From positions 455,824-519,823 of the forward strand of contig NZ_JAJMLW010000003.1 in the NCBI RefSeq assembly GCF_022669055.1: a DNA stretch of 64,000 nucleotides, read 5' to 3'. This document shows, in pieces, positions 1-8,161 of this stretch (its first letter is position 1; each line of letters opens with the position of its first letter). The notes beneath the pieces are model-generated. The model had not been told where the DNA came from. It did not search any database and saw only the letters and a list, made by a program, of their open reading frames with translations. Source of the DNA: Adlercreutzia faecimuris (GTDB lineage Bacteria > Actinomycetota > Coriobacteriia > Coriobacteriales > Eggerthellaceae). A program made the translations under genes and the position numbers.

Positions 1-1140
1 CGCGGCGGTCCATTCCAGGGTGTAGGGCTCCATGTCCTTGCGCAGGCGCGTGAACTGGGTGATGTAGCGCTTGCCGTCCACGGTGAACTCGCCCTCCAGG
101 GCCGGCGTGGCACCCTCGGCGGTGTGGGGCACGGCGGCGCCCGTGGCCTCGTCCCACAGGTAGAAGGTCTTCACCTCGGTGGGCTCACCGGTCTTAGGGT
201 CGGTGCCCGCGGCCACGTCGGCCAGGCAGGCGCCCGTCTCCGGGTCGATGAGGAAGGGCAGCGCCGTGTGGGCGAGCACGTGCTCGCGGTCGAAGAGGCC
301 CTCGTCCAGGATGTACTTCGTCATGCCGAGGAAGAACGCCGGGTCGGTGCCGGCCCGCAGGTTCACCCATTGGTCGGCCTTGCCCGCCGTGGGGCTGAAG
401 CGCGGGTCCAGGCAGATGAACTTCGTGCCCGCCTCCTGGGCGTCCAGCATGCCGCGTGACCAGGTGAGACTCGTCTCCACCAGGTTGGTGTTGGCCAGGA
501 TGACCACCGCGGCCTCGGGCCACTCCCACATGGTGTTCTGGGCGAACATGCCGATCCACGGCGCGAAGGCCATGATCTGGCCGTTGCCCTGGCCCATGTC
601 GTAGCCGTTCATGCCGCCGGCCTGGGCCCCCAGCACGCTGGCGAGCAGCGGTGGGAAGCGCTGGGAGGCCTCGGTGGAGAACTGGATCCACAGGGCCTCC
701 TTGCCGTACTTGTCCTGGATGGCCTTGAAGTTCTCGGCGATGGTCTGGAAGGCCTCCTCCCAGGTGATGCGCTCGAACTGGCCGCTGCCGCGCTCGCCGG
801 TGCGCCGCAAGGGGTACTGGATGCGGGCGTCGCCGTAGATGTTCTGCACTTCCGAGATGCCCTTCAGGCACACGTTCTGGAAGCGGTGGTCGTCGTTGGG
901 GCGCGGCTGGATCATGGCCAGGCGATCGTCGCGCACGGTGCACTGCAGCATGCAGTTGCATAGGCAGTGCTCGTTGTGATAGGTGTAGCCGAGCGTCTCG
1001 CCGCCGCCCTCGTCGGCCCGGGCGCCCGCAGCCGTCAGGCCGGTCAGCCCCGCGCCTGCCAAGCCGGCCGCGCCCAGGGCGGCCGATGCCCTCAGGAAGC
1101 CGCGGCGGCTGATCGCGGCGCCCGTGATTCTCTGCTCCAT
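1..1140 (-). CDS. Molybdopterin oxidoreductase, catalytic subunit (3' end outside window)
   Basis: About 380 N-terminal residues of a DMSO-reductase-superfamily enzyme. The ATG at 1140 is preceded by GGAGGA. The N-terminus has a twin-arginine export signal (SRRGFLRA followed by an Ala/Gly-rich hydrophobic stretch), so the folded enzyme is predicted to be exported by Tat. After the signal comes a cysteine cluster (HCLCNCMLQC and a later VCLKG) that fits the [4Fe-4S] site of this superfamily, then the molybdopterin domain start (RITWEEAF). The substrate cannot be told from this part; Eggerthellaceae carry many paralogues acting as respiratory reductases. It is divergent from a TetR regulator, which may control it. 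Confidence 0.9.
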   Translation of the reverse strand, partial: MEQRITGAAISRRGFLRASAALGAAGLAGAGLTGLTAAGARADEGGGETLGYTYHNEHCLCNCMLQCTVRDDRLAMIQPRPNDDHRFQNVCLKGISEVQNIYGDARIQYPLRRTGERGSGQFERITWEEAFQTIAENFKAIQDKYGKEALWIQFSTEASQRFPPLLASVLGAQAGGMNGYDMGQGNGQIMAFAPWIGMFAQNTMWEWPEAAVVILANTNLVETSLTWSRGMLDAQEAGTKFICLDPRFSPTAGKADQWVNLRAGTDPAFFLGMTKYILDEGLFDREHVLAHTALPFLIDPETGACLADVAAGTDPKTGEPTEVKTFYLWDEATGAAVPHTAEGATPALEGEFTVDGKRYITQFTRLRKDMEPYTLEWTAA

Positions 1141-1445
1141 GATGTCCTCCTGCTCTCTTCCTGCCGCCCCGACGTGCCGCGGGCGCCCCTCCGCTCCCCG
1201 GCGGACATGCGGGGCGCCCTCGCGGGCGGGGTGGCGCGCGCCTGACGGCTGCGGCGCCCCGCCCGCGTGGGCGGCTTCTGGGGTGAAGTCTAGGAAGCGC
1301 CGCGGGCGAAGTCGCTATCCAGTCGCGGCGATGCGTGGCTTATGCCACACTTTCCGGAATGTGAACGCGCCCGGCTCGGGCTTGGAGGCGGCTCGAGGCG
1401 CTAAGATGGGGAAGACGAGAAGGGGAGACGGCGAGGGGGGGTCGG
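1141..1445. promoter_or_regulatory. Divergent intergenic region, oxidoreductase / TetR
   Basis: No gene is seen here. Two short palindromes stand out: GTGGC-TTAT-GCCAC at 1335-1348 and TTCCGGAA at 1352-1359, both about 90-110 bases before the TetR start. They are plausible operator sites for the adjacent TetR protein, acting on both divergent genes. No convincing -35/-10 pair was recognised. A run of seven G lies at 1435-1441 between the GA-rich ribosome site and the tetR ATG. Confidence 0.35.
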
Positions 1446-2033
1446 ATGGCGGATGGCAAGGGCGACCTGCGGGTGGCGCGCACGCGCGCCGCGCTGCGGT
1501 CGGCGTTCGAGGAGCTGATCGCCGAGACCACCCTCGACAAGATCACCGTGAAGGCCCTCACCGAGCGCGCCGGGGTCAACCGCCGCACGTTCTACCTGCA
1601 CTACGACGCCCTCGAGTCGTTCTACGACGACATCATGAACGGCATCATGGACGAGTTCTTCGCCCATCACGAGAAGACGCCCGACGACCCGTGGGACATG
1701 GACGGCCACGCGCGGCGCTTCTTCCGCTTCCTCGCCGCCCAGCCGCCCATGATCGAGCAGCTCGTGTGCTCCCCCAACTTCTACGACTTCGGCGGGCGCA
1801 TCTACGCCGCGCAGATGGACCGCTACCGCGCGAAGGCGGGGGAGGGGTTCTGGCGCTACGCCATGACACCCGAGCAGGAGGAGCTCGTCTGCGCCCTCAT
1901 CCGCAACATCGCCCTGGACTTCTACCGCCAGTGGGTGCGGCGCGGCAAGCCGATGGCCGCCGAGGACGCCGCCCGCCTGATCGGATCGGTCACCCTCCAC
2001 GGCACCGAGCACCTCCTCACCCCGCGCCCCTAG
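1446..2033 (+). CDS. TetR/AcrR family transcriptional regulator
   Basis: 195 residues, the usual length for the family. The N-terminal helix-turn-helix is clear: an AFEELIAETTLDKITV helix start, then LTERAGVNRRTFYLHYDALESFYDD, which matches the TetR recognition helix region. The C-terminal ligand domain is not assignable. The start follows a GAGGGGGG purine run. It is divergently transcribed from the molybdopterin oxidoreductase, and palindromes in the shared region are candidate operators, so local control of that enzyme is likely but inferred. Confidence 0.9.
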   Translation: MADGKGDLRVARTRAALRSAFEELIAETTLDKITVKALTERAGVNRRTFYLHYDALESFYDDIMNGIMDEFFAHHEKTPDDPWDMDGHARRFFRFLAAQPPMIEQLVCSPNFYDFGGRIYAAQMDRYRAKAGEGFWRYAMTPEQEELVCALIRNIALDFYRQWVRRGKPMAAEDAARLIGSVTLHGTEHLLTPRP

Positions 2034-2273
2034 CCCGCAGCGCGCAAGCGCGGGCGGCGGGATGCCTCGCCCCAAGCGCTTCCGCGCGTCCCGTTCTCCT
2101 TCCGGGGCGTGCCGGCCTCGTTTCCTCCTCTTCCCCTGCGCAACGCCAATGGTTACCAACGGGTACCTACCGCACTTTATTGTGCCTACTTTCCCTCTGA
2201 TACCGCAGATTCTATGCTGGGCGGCGTCAGGAGGCAAGCGCGCCGGGAAGGGCGCGCGAGAGAAAGGCATGTC

Positions 2274-3077
2274 ATGAACAAGAGCGACTACGTGGAGAAG
2301 AAGCTGGCGAAGGGGAGCGTGCGCGTCTACGAGCGCGACGGCGTGCGGCTCCACGCCTACCAGACGAACGACCCCATCGACGACGAGGTGTTCGTCGTCG
2401 AGCGCGGCGGGCGCGGGCTCGTCATCGAGTACCCGCCCTTCTTCGAGAACATCGAGGAGCTCACGCGGTACCTGGCCGACGCGGGCGTCGAGGTCGAGGG
2501 CATCCTGGCCGCCTACCACATGGCCGGCGCCAGCTTCCTGCCCGGCACGCCGGTCTACGCGACGGCCTCGGCCGACGCCTACGGTCACGAGGGCGGCGGC
2601 AAGGCGCTCATCGACGGCTTCGCCGCCGCCTTCGGCGACGCGTTCGACAGCGCGGTCCCCGCAGTCACGAACGTGCTCGGGGCGGGCCCCGTTGAGATCG
2701 CCGGCATCACCGTGAACGTCCTGCCCAACGACGAGGCGTTCGACGTCGAGATCCCCGCGCTGGGCGCCGTGTACATGCACATGCTCGGGCACGACTGCCA
2801 CTCCATCGTGGCGGGCGCCGCCCACGCCGACGCGATCATCGCGCAGCTTGAGGGCTACCTGGCCGACGGCGTCGACCTCGTGCTCACGAGCCACTACACG
2901 CCGGAGGACCTGAAGGACGTGCAGGCCAAGATCGACTACCTCGAGGACCTGAAGGCCATCGCGGCCCGAAGCGCCGACGCCGCCGCGTTCAAGGCCGCCG
3001 TCGAGGGGGCCTACCCCGCCTACGCGGGCCAGAACTACCTGGACATGACGACGGGCTTCTTCTTCCCGGAGGGCTAG
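2274..3077 (+). CDS. Metallo-beta-lactamase-fold-like protein with degenerate metal site
   Basis: 267 residues; ATG at 2274 with AGAAAGG upstream. The pattern of strands and helices, and the segments at the places of the MBL motifs (AAYHMAGASFLPG, GHDCHSIVAG, TSHYTPEDL), suggest the MBL hydrolase fold, but the diagnostic HxHxDH motif is not present. It may therefore be non-hydrolytic, or bind metal differently. It is the first gene of an operon with a nitroreductase (4 bases downstream) and a truncated sirtuin. The function is unknown and the fold assignment is tentative. Confidence 0.55.
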   Translation: MNKSDYVEKKLAKGSVRVYERDGVRLHAYQTNDPIDDEVFVVERGGRGLVIEYPPFFENIEELTRYLADAGVEVEGILAAYHMAGASFLPGTPVYATASADAYGHEGGGKALIDGFAAAFGDAFDSAVPAVTNVLGAGPVEIAGITVNVLPNDEAFDVEIPALGAVYMHMLGHDCHSIVAGAAHADAIIAQLEGYLADGVDLVLTSHYTPEDLKDVQAKIDYLEDLKAIAARSADAAAFKAAVEGAYPAYAGQNYLDMTTGFFFPEG

Positions 3078-3081
3078 CCGC

Positions 3082-3735
3082 ATGAACCAGCCCAACGAGG
3101 GGCCGACGCTGGAAGGGGGGTTCCCGAGGAGGGGCATCGGGAATCCTCCCCACGTCGCCGAGGCTCCCAACGAGACCATAGGCACGCTCCTGGATCGGCG
3201 CACCATACGCCGCTTCCGGGACGAGCCCGTCGACCCCGGGTGCCTGGACGTCATCGTCGACGTGGGCCTGCGCGCGGCCAACGCCGGCGGGTGCCAGGCA
3301 CCGATCCTCCTCGTCAGCCAGGACGTGGAGGCGAACCTCATGCTCGGCCGCATATCGAACGACCTGTACGACGAGGGCTACTACCCCGTCTCGAGCGCGC
3401 AGCCCTCGACGGCGTGCATGGCCGGGCGGCGAAACGCCTTCTACGACGCGCCCGTGGTCATCACGGTGTTCACGCCGCGGGGCTGGTCCTACGCGCCGCT
3501 CGACGCGGGCGTGTGCGTCGCGAACATGATGAACGCCGCGTGGTCGCTCGGGCTGGGGAGCTGCGTCGTCAGCCGCGCCGCGCGCACCTTCGCGACCGAC
3601 GCGGGCCGGGGCCTCGCGGCGCGCGCGGGCATCCCGGACGACTACGAGGCGCAGGTCCACCTGGTGGTCGGCGTGCCCGAGAGCACCGACGCCGACCCCC
3701 GCGGGCTCTACCCGAACCGGGTGGCGTGGCTATGA
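3082..3735 (+). CDS. Nitroreductase family protein
   Basis: 217 residues, predicted cytoplasmic FMN-dependent NAD(P)H oxidoreductase. The motif LLDRRTIRRFRDEPVD near residues 36-51 is the FMN-binding start of the family, followed by GLRAANAGGCQAPILL. The middle part (DAGVCVANMMNAAWSLGLGS) is the conserved helix of the dimer interface, and the C-terminus has HLVVGVPES. It follows the MBL-like gene by 4 bases and overlaps the sirtuin start by ATGA, so the three are one transcription unit. The first 30 residues are unlike the family and a later start is possible. Confidence 0.88.
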   Translation: MNQPNEGPTLEGGFPRRGIGNPPHVAEAPNETIGTLLDRRTIRRFRDEPVDPGCLDVIVDVGLRAANAGGCQAPILLVSQDVEANLMLGRISNDLYDEGYYPVSSAQPSTACMAGRRNAFYDAPVVITVFTPRGWSYAPLDAGVCVANMMNAAWSLGLGSCVVSRAARTFATDAGRGLAARAGIPDDYEAQVHLVVGVPESTDADPRGLYPNRVAWL

Positions 3736-4091
3736 GCACGGCGGGAAGGGCGGCGCGGCTGGCCGAGGAGCTCGCGGCGGCCGAGGCGGTCGTGGTCGGC
3801 GCCGGCGCGGGGCTCTCCACGGCGGCCGGCCTCGCCTACTCGGGCGAGCGCTTCGAGCGCTACTTCGGCGACTTCGCGCGGCGCCACGGCTTTTGCGACA
3901 TGTACTCCGGCGGCTTCTTCCCCTACGAGACGCCGGGCGAGCGCTGGGCGTTCTGGAGCCGCTACGTCTGGATCAACCGCTACGCGCCCATCCCGGGGAG
4001 CGCCTACGACGACCTGCGCGACCTCGTCGCGGGCAAGGACGCCTTCGTCATCACCACGAACGTGGACAACGGGGGGACAACGGGGACGTAG
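3732..4091 (+). pseudogene. Truncated Sir2-family NAD-dependent deacylase
   Basis: 119 residues, versus about 240-300 for intact family members. The NAD-binding start is intact (VVVGAGAGLSTAAGLAYSGERF, the sirtuin GAGxS region, given here in part), as is the segment up to VITTNVD near residue 111. At that point, where the family continues with the catalytic His and zinc-binding Cys residues, the reading frame runs into a REP palindrome that encodes the tail NGGTTGT and a stop. The catalytic half is missing and is not found downstream. The part that remains resembles SirTM-like sirtuins, but that subclass is only a suggestion. Its start overlaps the nitroreductase stop. Confidence 0.85.
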
Positions 4092-4115
4092 GATGTTGTC
4101 CGCTCGCCGTTGTCC
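4064..4115 (+). repeat. REP palindrome 1 (at truncation junction)
   Basis: Imperfect palindrome with outer arms GGACAACGG/CCGTTGTCC and an inner unit at 4075-4101 that starts GGACAACGGGGACGTAGG and ends GTTGTCC. The 27-base inner unit is identical, in reverse complement, to the one at 12231-12257 and nearly identical to the cores flanking the RAYT gene at 9.7 and 10.6 kb. It lies between the cut ends of the sirtuin and of the KdpD-like sensor. Confidence 0.9.
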
Positions 4116-4136
4116 GCGCGCGCCGGGCGCCGGCGG

Positions 4137-4922
4137 CTAGCCCTCCTCGCGGCCCTCGGCCAGCTCGTTGCGCTCGAGGGCCGTCATGACCTGGGCCGTC
4201 ACCAGGGATATGAGCGCCAGGCTGGCGCTGCCCACATCCCCGGCCGAGCAGTCGACGGCCACGACCCCCAGGACGCGCCCCTTCATGCCCAGGGGCAGGT
4301 ACTTCTCCCTGCCCTCGCCGCCCGGCTCGCCGTAGCCGGTCGGGGAGCGCTGCTCGAAGCACTCGCGGGCCGCGGCGGGCTGGTCGGGCCCCGGCTCTCC
4401 CAGGGTGATGGCGACGTCGCGGCCGAGGGCCGGCGCCAGGAAGTCGCGCGCGACGCGGCAGGCCTCCTGCGGGGTGGCGCTCTCGTAGAGCCCGGTGGCG
4501 AGCCGGCCCAGCTGGCCGAGGGCCCGCGACAGCCGCTCGGCCTCCTGCAGCTGCCGGCTCATCCGGTGGGTGATGACGCCCATGATGAGTGCCACGGCCA
4601 GGAAGACGGCCAGCGCCACCACGTCGGTGCGGCTCAGCACCTTCAGCTCCATGACGGGCGCGGTGAACAGGAAGTCGTAGGACAGCAGGTAGGCCACGCC
4701 GAGGACGGCGCCGCACAGGCCCGAGTCGGTCTCGAGGCTGGCGATGAGCACCCCCAGGACGAAGACGGGGAAGACCGTGAGCGTGCTCACCCCCAGGAGG
4801 GAGAGCCCCCATACGGCGGCCAGGCCGGCGGCGTAGAGCAGGGCGAGGACGATCGCGTCGCGGACGAGGCGCCGCGCGGGGGCGGCGAGCCGCGGCTTTC
4901 GGGACGTGGCGCTAGCGGCCAT
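4137..4922 (-). CDS. KdpD-like membrane sensor lacking its kinase domain (DUF4118 + GAF-like)
   Basis: 261 residues; ATG at 4922 with GGAGAGGAG upstream, overlapping the trkH stop by 11 bases. It has four transmembrane segments (about residues 20-105) with the DUF4118 signature YDFLFTAPVMEL, then a coiled linker and a GAF-like region. KdpD-type kinases continue after LERNELAE with the HisKA and ATPase domains; here the protein ends within a few residues (GREEG), about 20 bases before a REP palindrome. The histidine kinase half and any response regulator are absent. It is probably a truncated remnant of a sensor kinase that served the potassium operon, although a free-standing DUF4118 sensor cannot be ruled out. 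Confidence 0.75.
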   Translation of the reverse strand: MAASATSRKPRLAAPARRLVRDAIVLALLYAAGLAAVWGLSLLGVSTLTVFPVFVLGVLIASLETDSGLCGAVLGVAYLLSYDFLFTAPVMELKVLSRTDVVALAVFLAVALIMGVITHRMSRQLQEAERLSRALGQLGRLATGLYESATPQEACRVARDFLAPALGRDVAITLGEPGPDQPAAARECFEQRSPTGYGEPGGEGREKYLPLGMKGRVLGVVAVDCSAGDVGSASLALISLVTAQVMTALERNELAEGREEG

Positions 4923-6447
4923 GGCTGGCTCCTCTCCGGATGAGGGACACAAGGCCCTCGATTCCCAGGAACAGGGGGATGATCTCGAGACGGCCCAAGA
5001 GCATGCCGGCGGATCCTATCAGAAGCGGCGCCGGGGCGCTCTCGGCGCCGAGGAAGCCGGTGCCGACCCCGGTGCTGCCCAGGCACGACGCGAAGTCGAA
5101 GACGCCCTCCTGGAGGCTGGCGCCGCACAGGATGAGCAGGAACGCGCCCCCGCCGAGCACCAGCAGGTACAGCGCGACGAACGTCTGGGCCTCGGCCACG
5201 TCGTCGTCGGAGAGCGCCGAGCGCCGGCCGAAGCGGTTCACCTTGACGCTGGTCACGTGGCGCCGGTTCCCGTAGCGCCGGCGCAGGTCGTGGCCGAGGC
5301 CCAGGCTGGCGACGGCCACGCGGTAGAGCTTGATGCCGCCCGAGGTGGAGCGCGCCTCGGCGCCCACGAGCATGAGCAAAAGGATCACGAACAGCGGCGC
5401 CGGGCCCAGCGCGGCGAAGGAGGGGATGGTCTGGAACCCCGTGGACGTCAGCACCGACACGGCCTGGAAGGCGCCCTGGCGCAGCGCCGCGCCGACGTCT
5501 CCGCTGATCCCCTCCGCCAGGAAGAACCCCGCCAGCACCAGGGCGGCGAGCGCGGATATGCCGAAGAGCATCGGCGTCTCGATGTGGGTGGCAAACGCCT
5601 TGAGCCGGCCCCTCAGCAGCAGGAACAGCAGCAGGAAGTTCGTCCCGCCGGCCAGCATGAGCACGATGGTGATGACCTCTATGGCGGGGCTGTCCCAGTA
5701 GGCGATGCTGTCCCCGTGGGTGGCGAACCCGCCCGTGGGCACGGCGCACATGGATATGTTGAGGGCGTCGAAGGGGGTCATGCCGGCCAGCCAGTACGCC
5801 ACCGCCCCGCCGATGATGAGCCCGTTGTAGATGAGCAGGATCATGCGGGCGGTCTTGGCGGCGCTCGGCAGCAGGTGGTCGGTGTGGCCCTCGGCGTTGT
5901 AGACCCCCAACCCGCCCGTCTGGGTGACCAGGCAGGTGAGGATCAGCACCAGGCCGACGCCGCCGAGGTAGCAGGTCAGGCTGCGGTGAAACAGGAAGAT
6001 GGCGGGGCAGCTGTCGACGTCGACGACGCTCAGGCCGGTGGTGGTCAGCCCGCTCGTCGACTCGAACAGCGCCTGGGCGGGGGAGAGCATCCCGGCGGCC
6101 AGGTAGGGCAGCGCGTAGACGGCGATGGCGAAGAGCCAGACGAGCACCGTGCAGGCGGCGGCCTGCCTCCGCGAGAGGCGCGCGCCGGGGTCGGGGCGGG
6201 GCGAGGCGAAGTACACGAGGTAGCCCGCGACGGCGGCGCCGAGGCCCGGGAAGATGAAGCACGGCGCGAGGGACGCCTCGTCGGGGTAGGCGGGGATCAC
6301 CGCCAGCGGGACGAGGCCCGCCATGCCGACGAACATGGCGGCGACGCCGAGGTAGCGGGCGAGGAGGGGGAGGCACCGCGGGCGGCCTCCCTCCGGCTTG
6401 CCGAGGACGAGGGCCGGCAGGGCCGTCGTGTTGCCGGGGCGCGCCAT
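4912..6447 (-). CDS. trkH: Trk-type potassium uptake protein TrkH
   Basis: 511 residues with about ten hydrophobic segments. It is the pore subunit of a Trk/Ktr potassium transporter. The four selectivity-filter loops can be seen in order: SGLTTTGLS, VPTGGFATH, LTSTGFQT and GSTGVGTG. The start chosen is ATG at 6447, four bases after the stop of the upstream RCK gene; an upstream in-frame ATG would overlap that gene by 68 bases. Operon order on the minus strand is RCK, RCK, trkH, DUF4118 sensor, all touching or overlapping, so channel and gating subunits are co-expressed. Confidence 0.95.
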   Translation of the reverse strand: MARPGNTTALPALVLGKPEGGRPRCLPLLARYLGVAAMFVGMAGLVPLAVIPAYPDEASLAPCFIFPGLGAAVAGYLVYFASPRPDPGARLSRRQAAACTVLVWLFAIAVYALPYLAAGMLSPAQALFESTSGLTTTGLSVVDVDSCPAIFLFHRSLTCYLGGVGLVLILTCLVTQTGGLGVYNAEGHTDHLLPSAAKTARMILLIYNGLIIGGAVAYWLAGMTPFDALNISMCAVPTGGFATHGDSIAYWDSPAIEVITIVLMLAGGTNFLLLFLLLRGRLKAFATHIETPMLFGISALAALVLAGFFLAEGISGDVGAALRQGAFQAVSVLTSTGFQTIPSFAALGPAPLFVILLLMLVGAEARSTSGGIKLYRVAVASLGLGHDLRRRYGNRRHVTSVKVNRFGRRSALSDDDVAEAQTFVALYLLVLGGGAFLLILCGASLQEGVFDFASCLGSTGVGTGFLGAESAPAPLLIGSAGMLLGRLEIIPLFLGIEGLVSLIRRGASHGR

Positions 6448-6451
6448 GGCG

Positions 6452-6979
6452 CTACGCCCGGTCTTTGCCGATGCGGTGCCAGGATCCGAGGATCGAGCGG
6501 ATCGAGGGCTCACCGCCATCGTCGGCGTCGGCGGGCGCGCCCGCGTTGGGGCCGGCGCCCTCTGGGGCCTCCCAGGCGGCCGGATCCATGGCGGAGCGGA
6601 TGGCCTGGGCCACGGTGGCCGTGGCGCTGATGGCCGCCGTGACGCCCAGCTGGCGGAAGATCCGCGTGTTCTCGGGGTTGGACACGATGCACAGCTGGAG
6701 CCGGATGCCCAGGAAGCGCTTGGCGATCTGGCAGATGGCCAGGTTGTCGGCGTCGAGGCCGGTGAGGGCCACGATGGCGTCGAAGCCGGCCACGCCCGCG
6801 TCCTCCAGGACGGAAAGCTTCATCCCGTCGCCCCAGATCACCGTTCCCTCGTGGCGGCTCGAGAGGTACTCGCAGAAGCGGCGATCGTCGTGGATGACCA
6901 CCACGGTGTCGGCCGTCTCGGCCAGGGCGCCCATGAGGTAGTCGGTCCGGGCGCGCCCGCCCACGATGACCACCCTCAT
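6452..6979 (-). CDS. trkA: TrkA-N (RCK) domain protein, degenerate nucleotide loop
   Basis: 175 residues; ATG at 6979 overlaps the stop of the preceding RCK gene (ATGA). It is a Rossmann-fold regulatory subunit for TrkH: MRVVIVGGRARTDYL, VVVIHDD, GDGMKLSVLEDAGV and the helix region LDADNLAICQIAKRF are typical of TrkA-N. The glycine-rich loop is poor (GGRARTDY instead of GxGxxG), suggesting that this subunit does not bind nucleotide in the usual way. A 35-residue Ala/Gly/Asp-rich tail follows the domain; no TrkA-C domain is seen. Confidence 0.88.
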   Translation of the reverse strand: MRVVIVGGRARTDYLMGALAETADTVVVIHDDRRFCEYLSSRHEGTVIWGDGMKLSVLEDAGVAGFDAIVALTGLDADNLAICQIAKRFLGIRLQLCIVSNPENTRIFRQLGVTAAISATATVAQAIRSAMDPAAWEAPEGAGPNAGAPADADDGGEPSIRSILGSWHRIGKDRA

Positions 6980-7407
6980 CGCCCCTCGCCTCCCCGCGCA
7001 AGCCCGGTGAGGCTGAAGAACTCCTCCTCGCAGACGCGGTGGGGGCAGATGGGGGAGATGCCCCGGTCCTCGAGGATCTGCACGAGGGCCTCGTCCTCCA
7101 CGAGCGGCAGCACGTGGCGGACTCCGAACACCTCGCTGGCGAGCTCGGCGATGAGGAGGTTGGTGGCGTCGTCGCCGGTGGCGGCCACCAGGTGCGTGGC
7201 CTCGCGGACGCCGCACTCCTCCAGCGCCTGGGCGCTCCTCCCGTCCCCGGTGAACGTCTCGCCGTCGAAGTCGGGGCCCAGCTCGTCGAGGGCGTCCTCC
7301 TGCATGTCGACCGCTATGACGTCGCCGCCCCCGGCCGACAGGGCCAGGGCCACGCCGGCCCCGAACGTGCTGCATCCCACCACGATGATCCGCGCGCGCC
7401 TCGCCAC
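6976..7407 (-). CDS. trkA: TrkA-N (RCK) domain potassium channel regulator
   Basis: 143 residues. GTG start at 7407 with GAGGAGGTGGAGG just upstream. It is a single RCK N-lobe: RIIVVGCSTFGAGVA (nucleotide loop), DVIAVDMQED (acidic end of the second strand that binds ribose), and GDGRSAQALEECGV. It is the first gene of the trk operon. With the next RCK gene it probably forms the cytosolic gating ring on TrkH, split over two proteins rather than the fused four-lobe TrkA of E. coli. Confidence 0.9.
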   Translation of the reverse strand: MARRARIIVVGCSTFGAGVALALSAGGGDVIAVDMQEDALDELGPDFDGETFTGDGRSAQALEECGVREATHLVAATGDDATNLLIAELASEVFGVRHVLPLVEDEALVQILEDRGISPICPHRVCEEEFFSLTGLARGGEGR

Positions 7408-7637
7408 GGCCCTCCACCTCCTCGTAGTCTTCTTCGGGAGGCAACGCTAAGGCTTCCGCGGGCGCCCCGGCGGCGGATCGGGCAATTGTTACTGAGGTCT
7501 TTTCGACGGGTTTCGCGCCTGTTTCCCCAGGCGGGCGGCGCGCGGCGCGATCGCGGCCGCGCGGGCGCGCGGGCCTGGCGGGGGCGTGGGCGCCGCGCGG
7601 GCCGGCGGCTGCCGGCCGCGCAGTCGGGGGAGGGGCG

Positions 7638-7982
7638 TCAGCGCCAGATCTTCTGGGCGCGGGGGTCGGCGGCCAGGCAGAGCTCGCGCAGGGCCTCCAG
7701 GTCGGGGCCGTAGTCCTTGTCCGGGTCCTCGCACTCGAGCGTCTCCAGGACGACGAAGTCGAACCCGTCCTCGCCGTAGCGCTCCCACAGCGCGCTCAGC
7801 TGGCGGTTGGGGTGGCCGCCCAGCTCGAGCTTCGCGCGGGCGCTGTTGAAGTCGGCGGGCACGTCCCGCGAGGCGCCGAGGAACGAGTCGCCCGTCTCGC
7901 GGCAGCGCAGCGCGATGACGCCCATCTCCGGGCGGCGGTTCCGGTACGCCTCGATCAGCTCTTTCCGTCGGCTCTTGTCCAT
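7638..7982 (-). CDS. GIY-YIG nuclease-like small protein
   Basis: 114 residues; ATG at 7982, with AGGAGGGGCC upstream. The N-terminal pattern KELIEAYRNRRPEMGVIALRC and the segment DSFLGASRDV resemble the small GIY-YIG family in which the two signature strands are GV(I/F)A and xxGAS; the middle (GHPNRQLSALWERYGEDGF) fits its helix region. The canonical GIY and YIG tripeptides are altered, so nuclease activity is uncertain. It is a monocistronic gene divergent from fetAB, with which it shares a promoter region. Confidence 0.6.
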   Translation of the reverse strand: MDKSRRKELIEAYRNRRPEMGVIALRCRETGDSFLGASRDVPADFNSARAKLELGGHPNRQLSALWERYGEDGFDFVVLETLECEDPDKDYGPDLEALRELCLAADPRAQKIWR

Positions 7983-8012
7983 GGCCCCTCCTCACTCGGC
8001 ATCGTGCGTGAC

Positions 8013-8063
8013 AGCTTAGCAGACTTCCGCCCCGGGGCGCGCGGCGCGGGGCTCTGCTAAACT
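8013..8063. promoter_or_regulatory. Divergent promoter pair between GIY-YIG gene and fetA
   Basis: The octamer TTAGCAGA (8016-8023) is repeated in inverted orientation as TCTGCTAA (8053-8060). Each copy extends into a -10-like hexamer: TAAGCT reading leftward to the GIY-YIG gene and TAAACT (8058-8063) reading rightward to fetA. The layout suggests two back-to-back promoters with matching -10 regions; no clear -35 boxes were found. Confidence 0.4.
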
Positions 8064-8161
8064 GGGCGGACGTGGGAGGCGGCGCCGCCGGAGGAAGGCG
8101 GGCGCGAGCGATGAGGCGGCGCGCCAGCCCGGCCGGCACCGCCTCGTGGGAAGGAGTCCCT

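Noticed and set aside
2153..2169. GGTTACC-AAC-GGGTACC as a strong operator upstream of the MBL-like gene
   Set aside because: Only four bases on each side are truly complementary; too weak to list as a site.
4906..6630. Plus-strand open frame opposite trkH
   Set aside because: Composition (Gly/His/Gln/Asp/Arg) is that of a complement-strand shadow; trkH has all four filter motifs.
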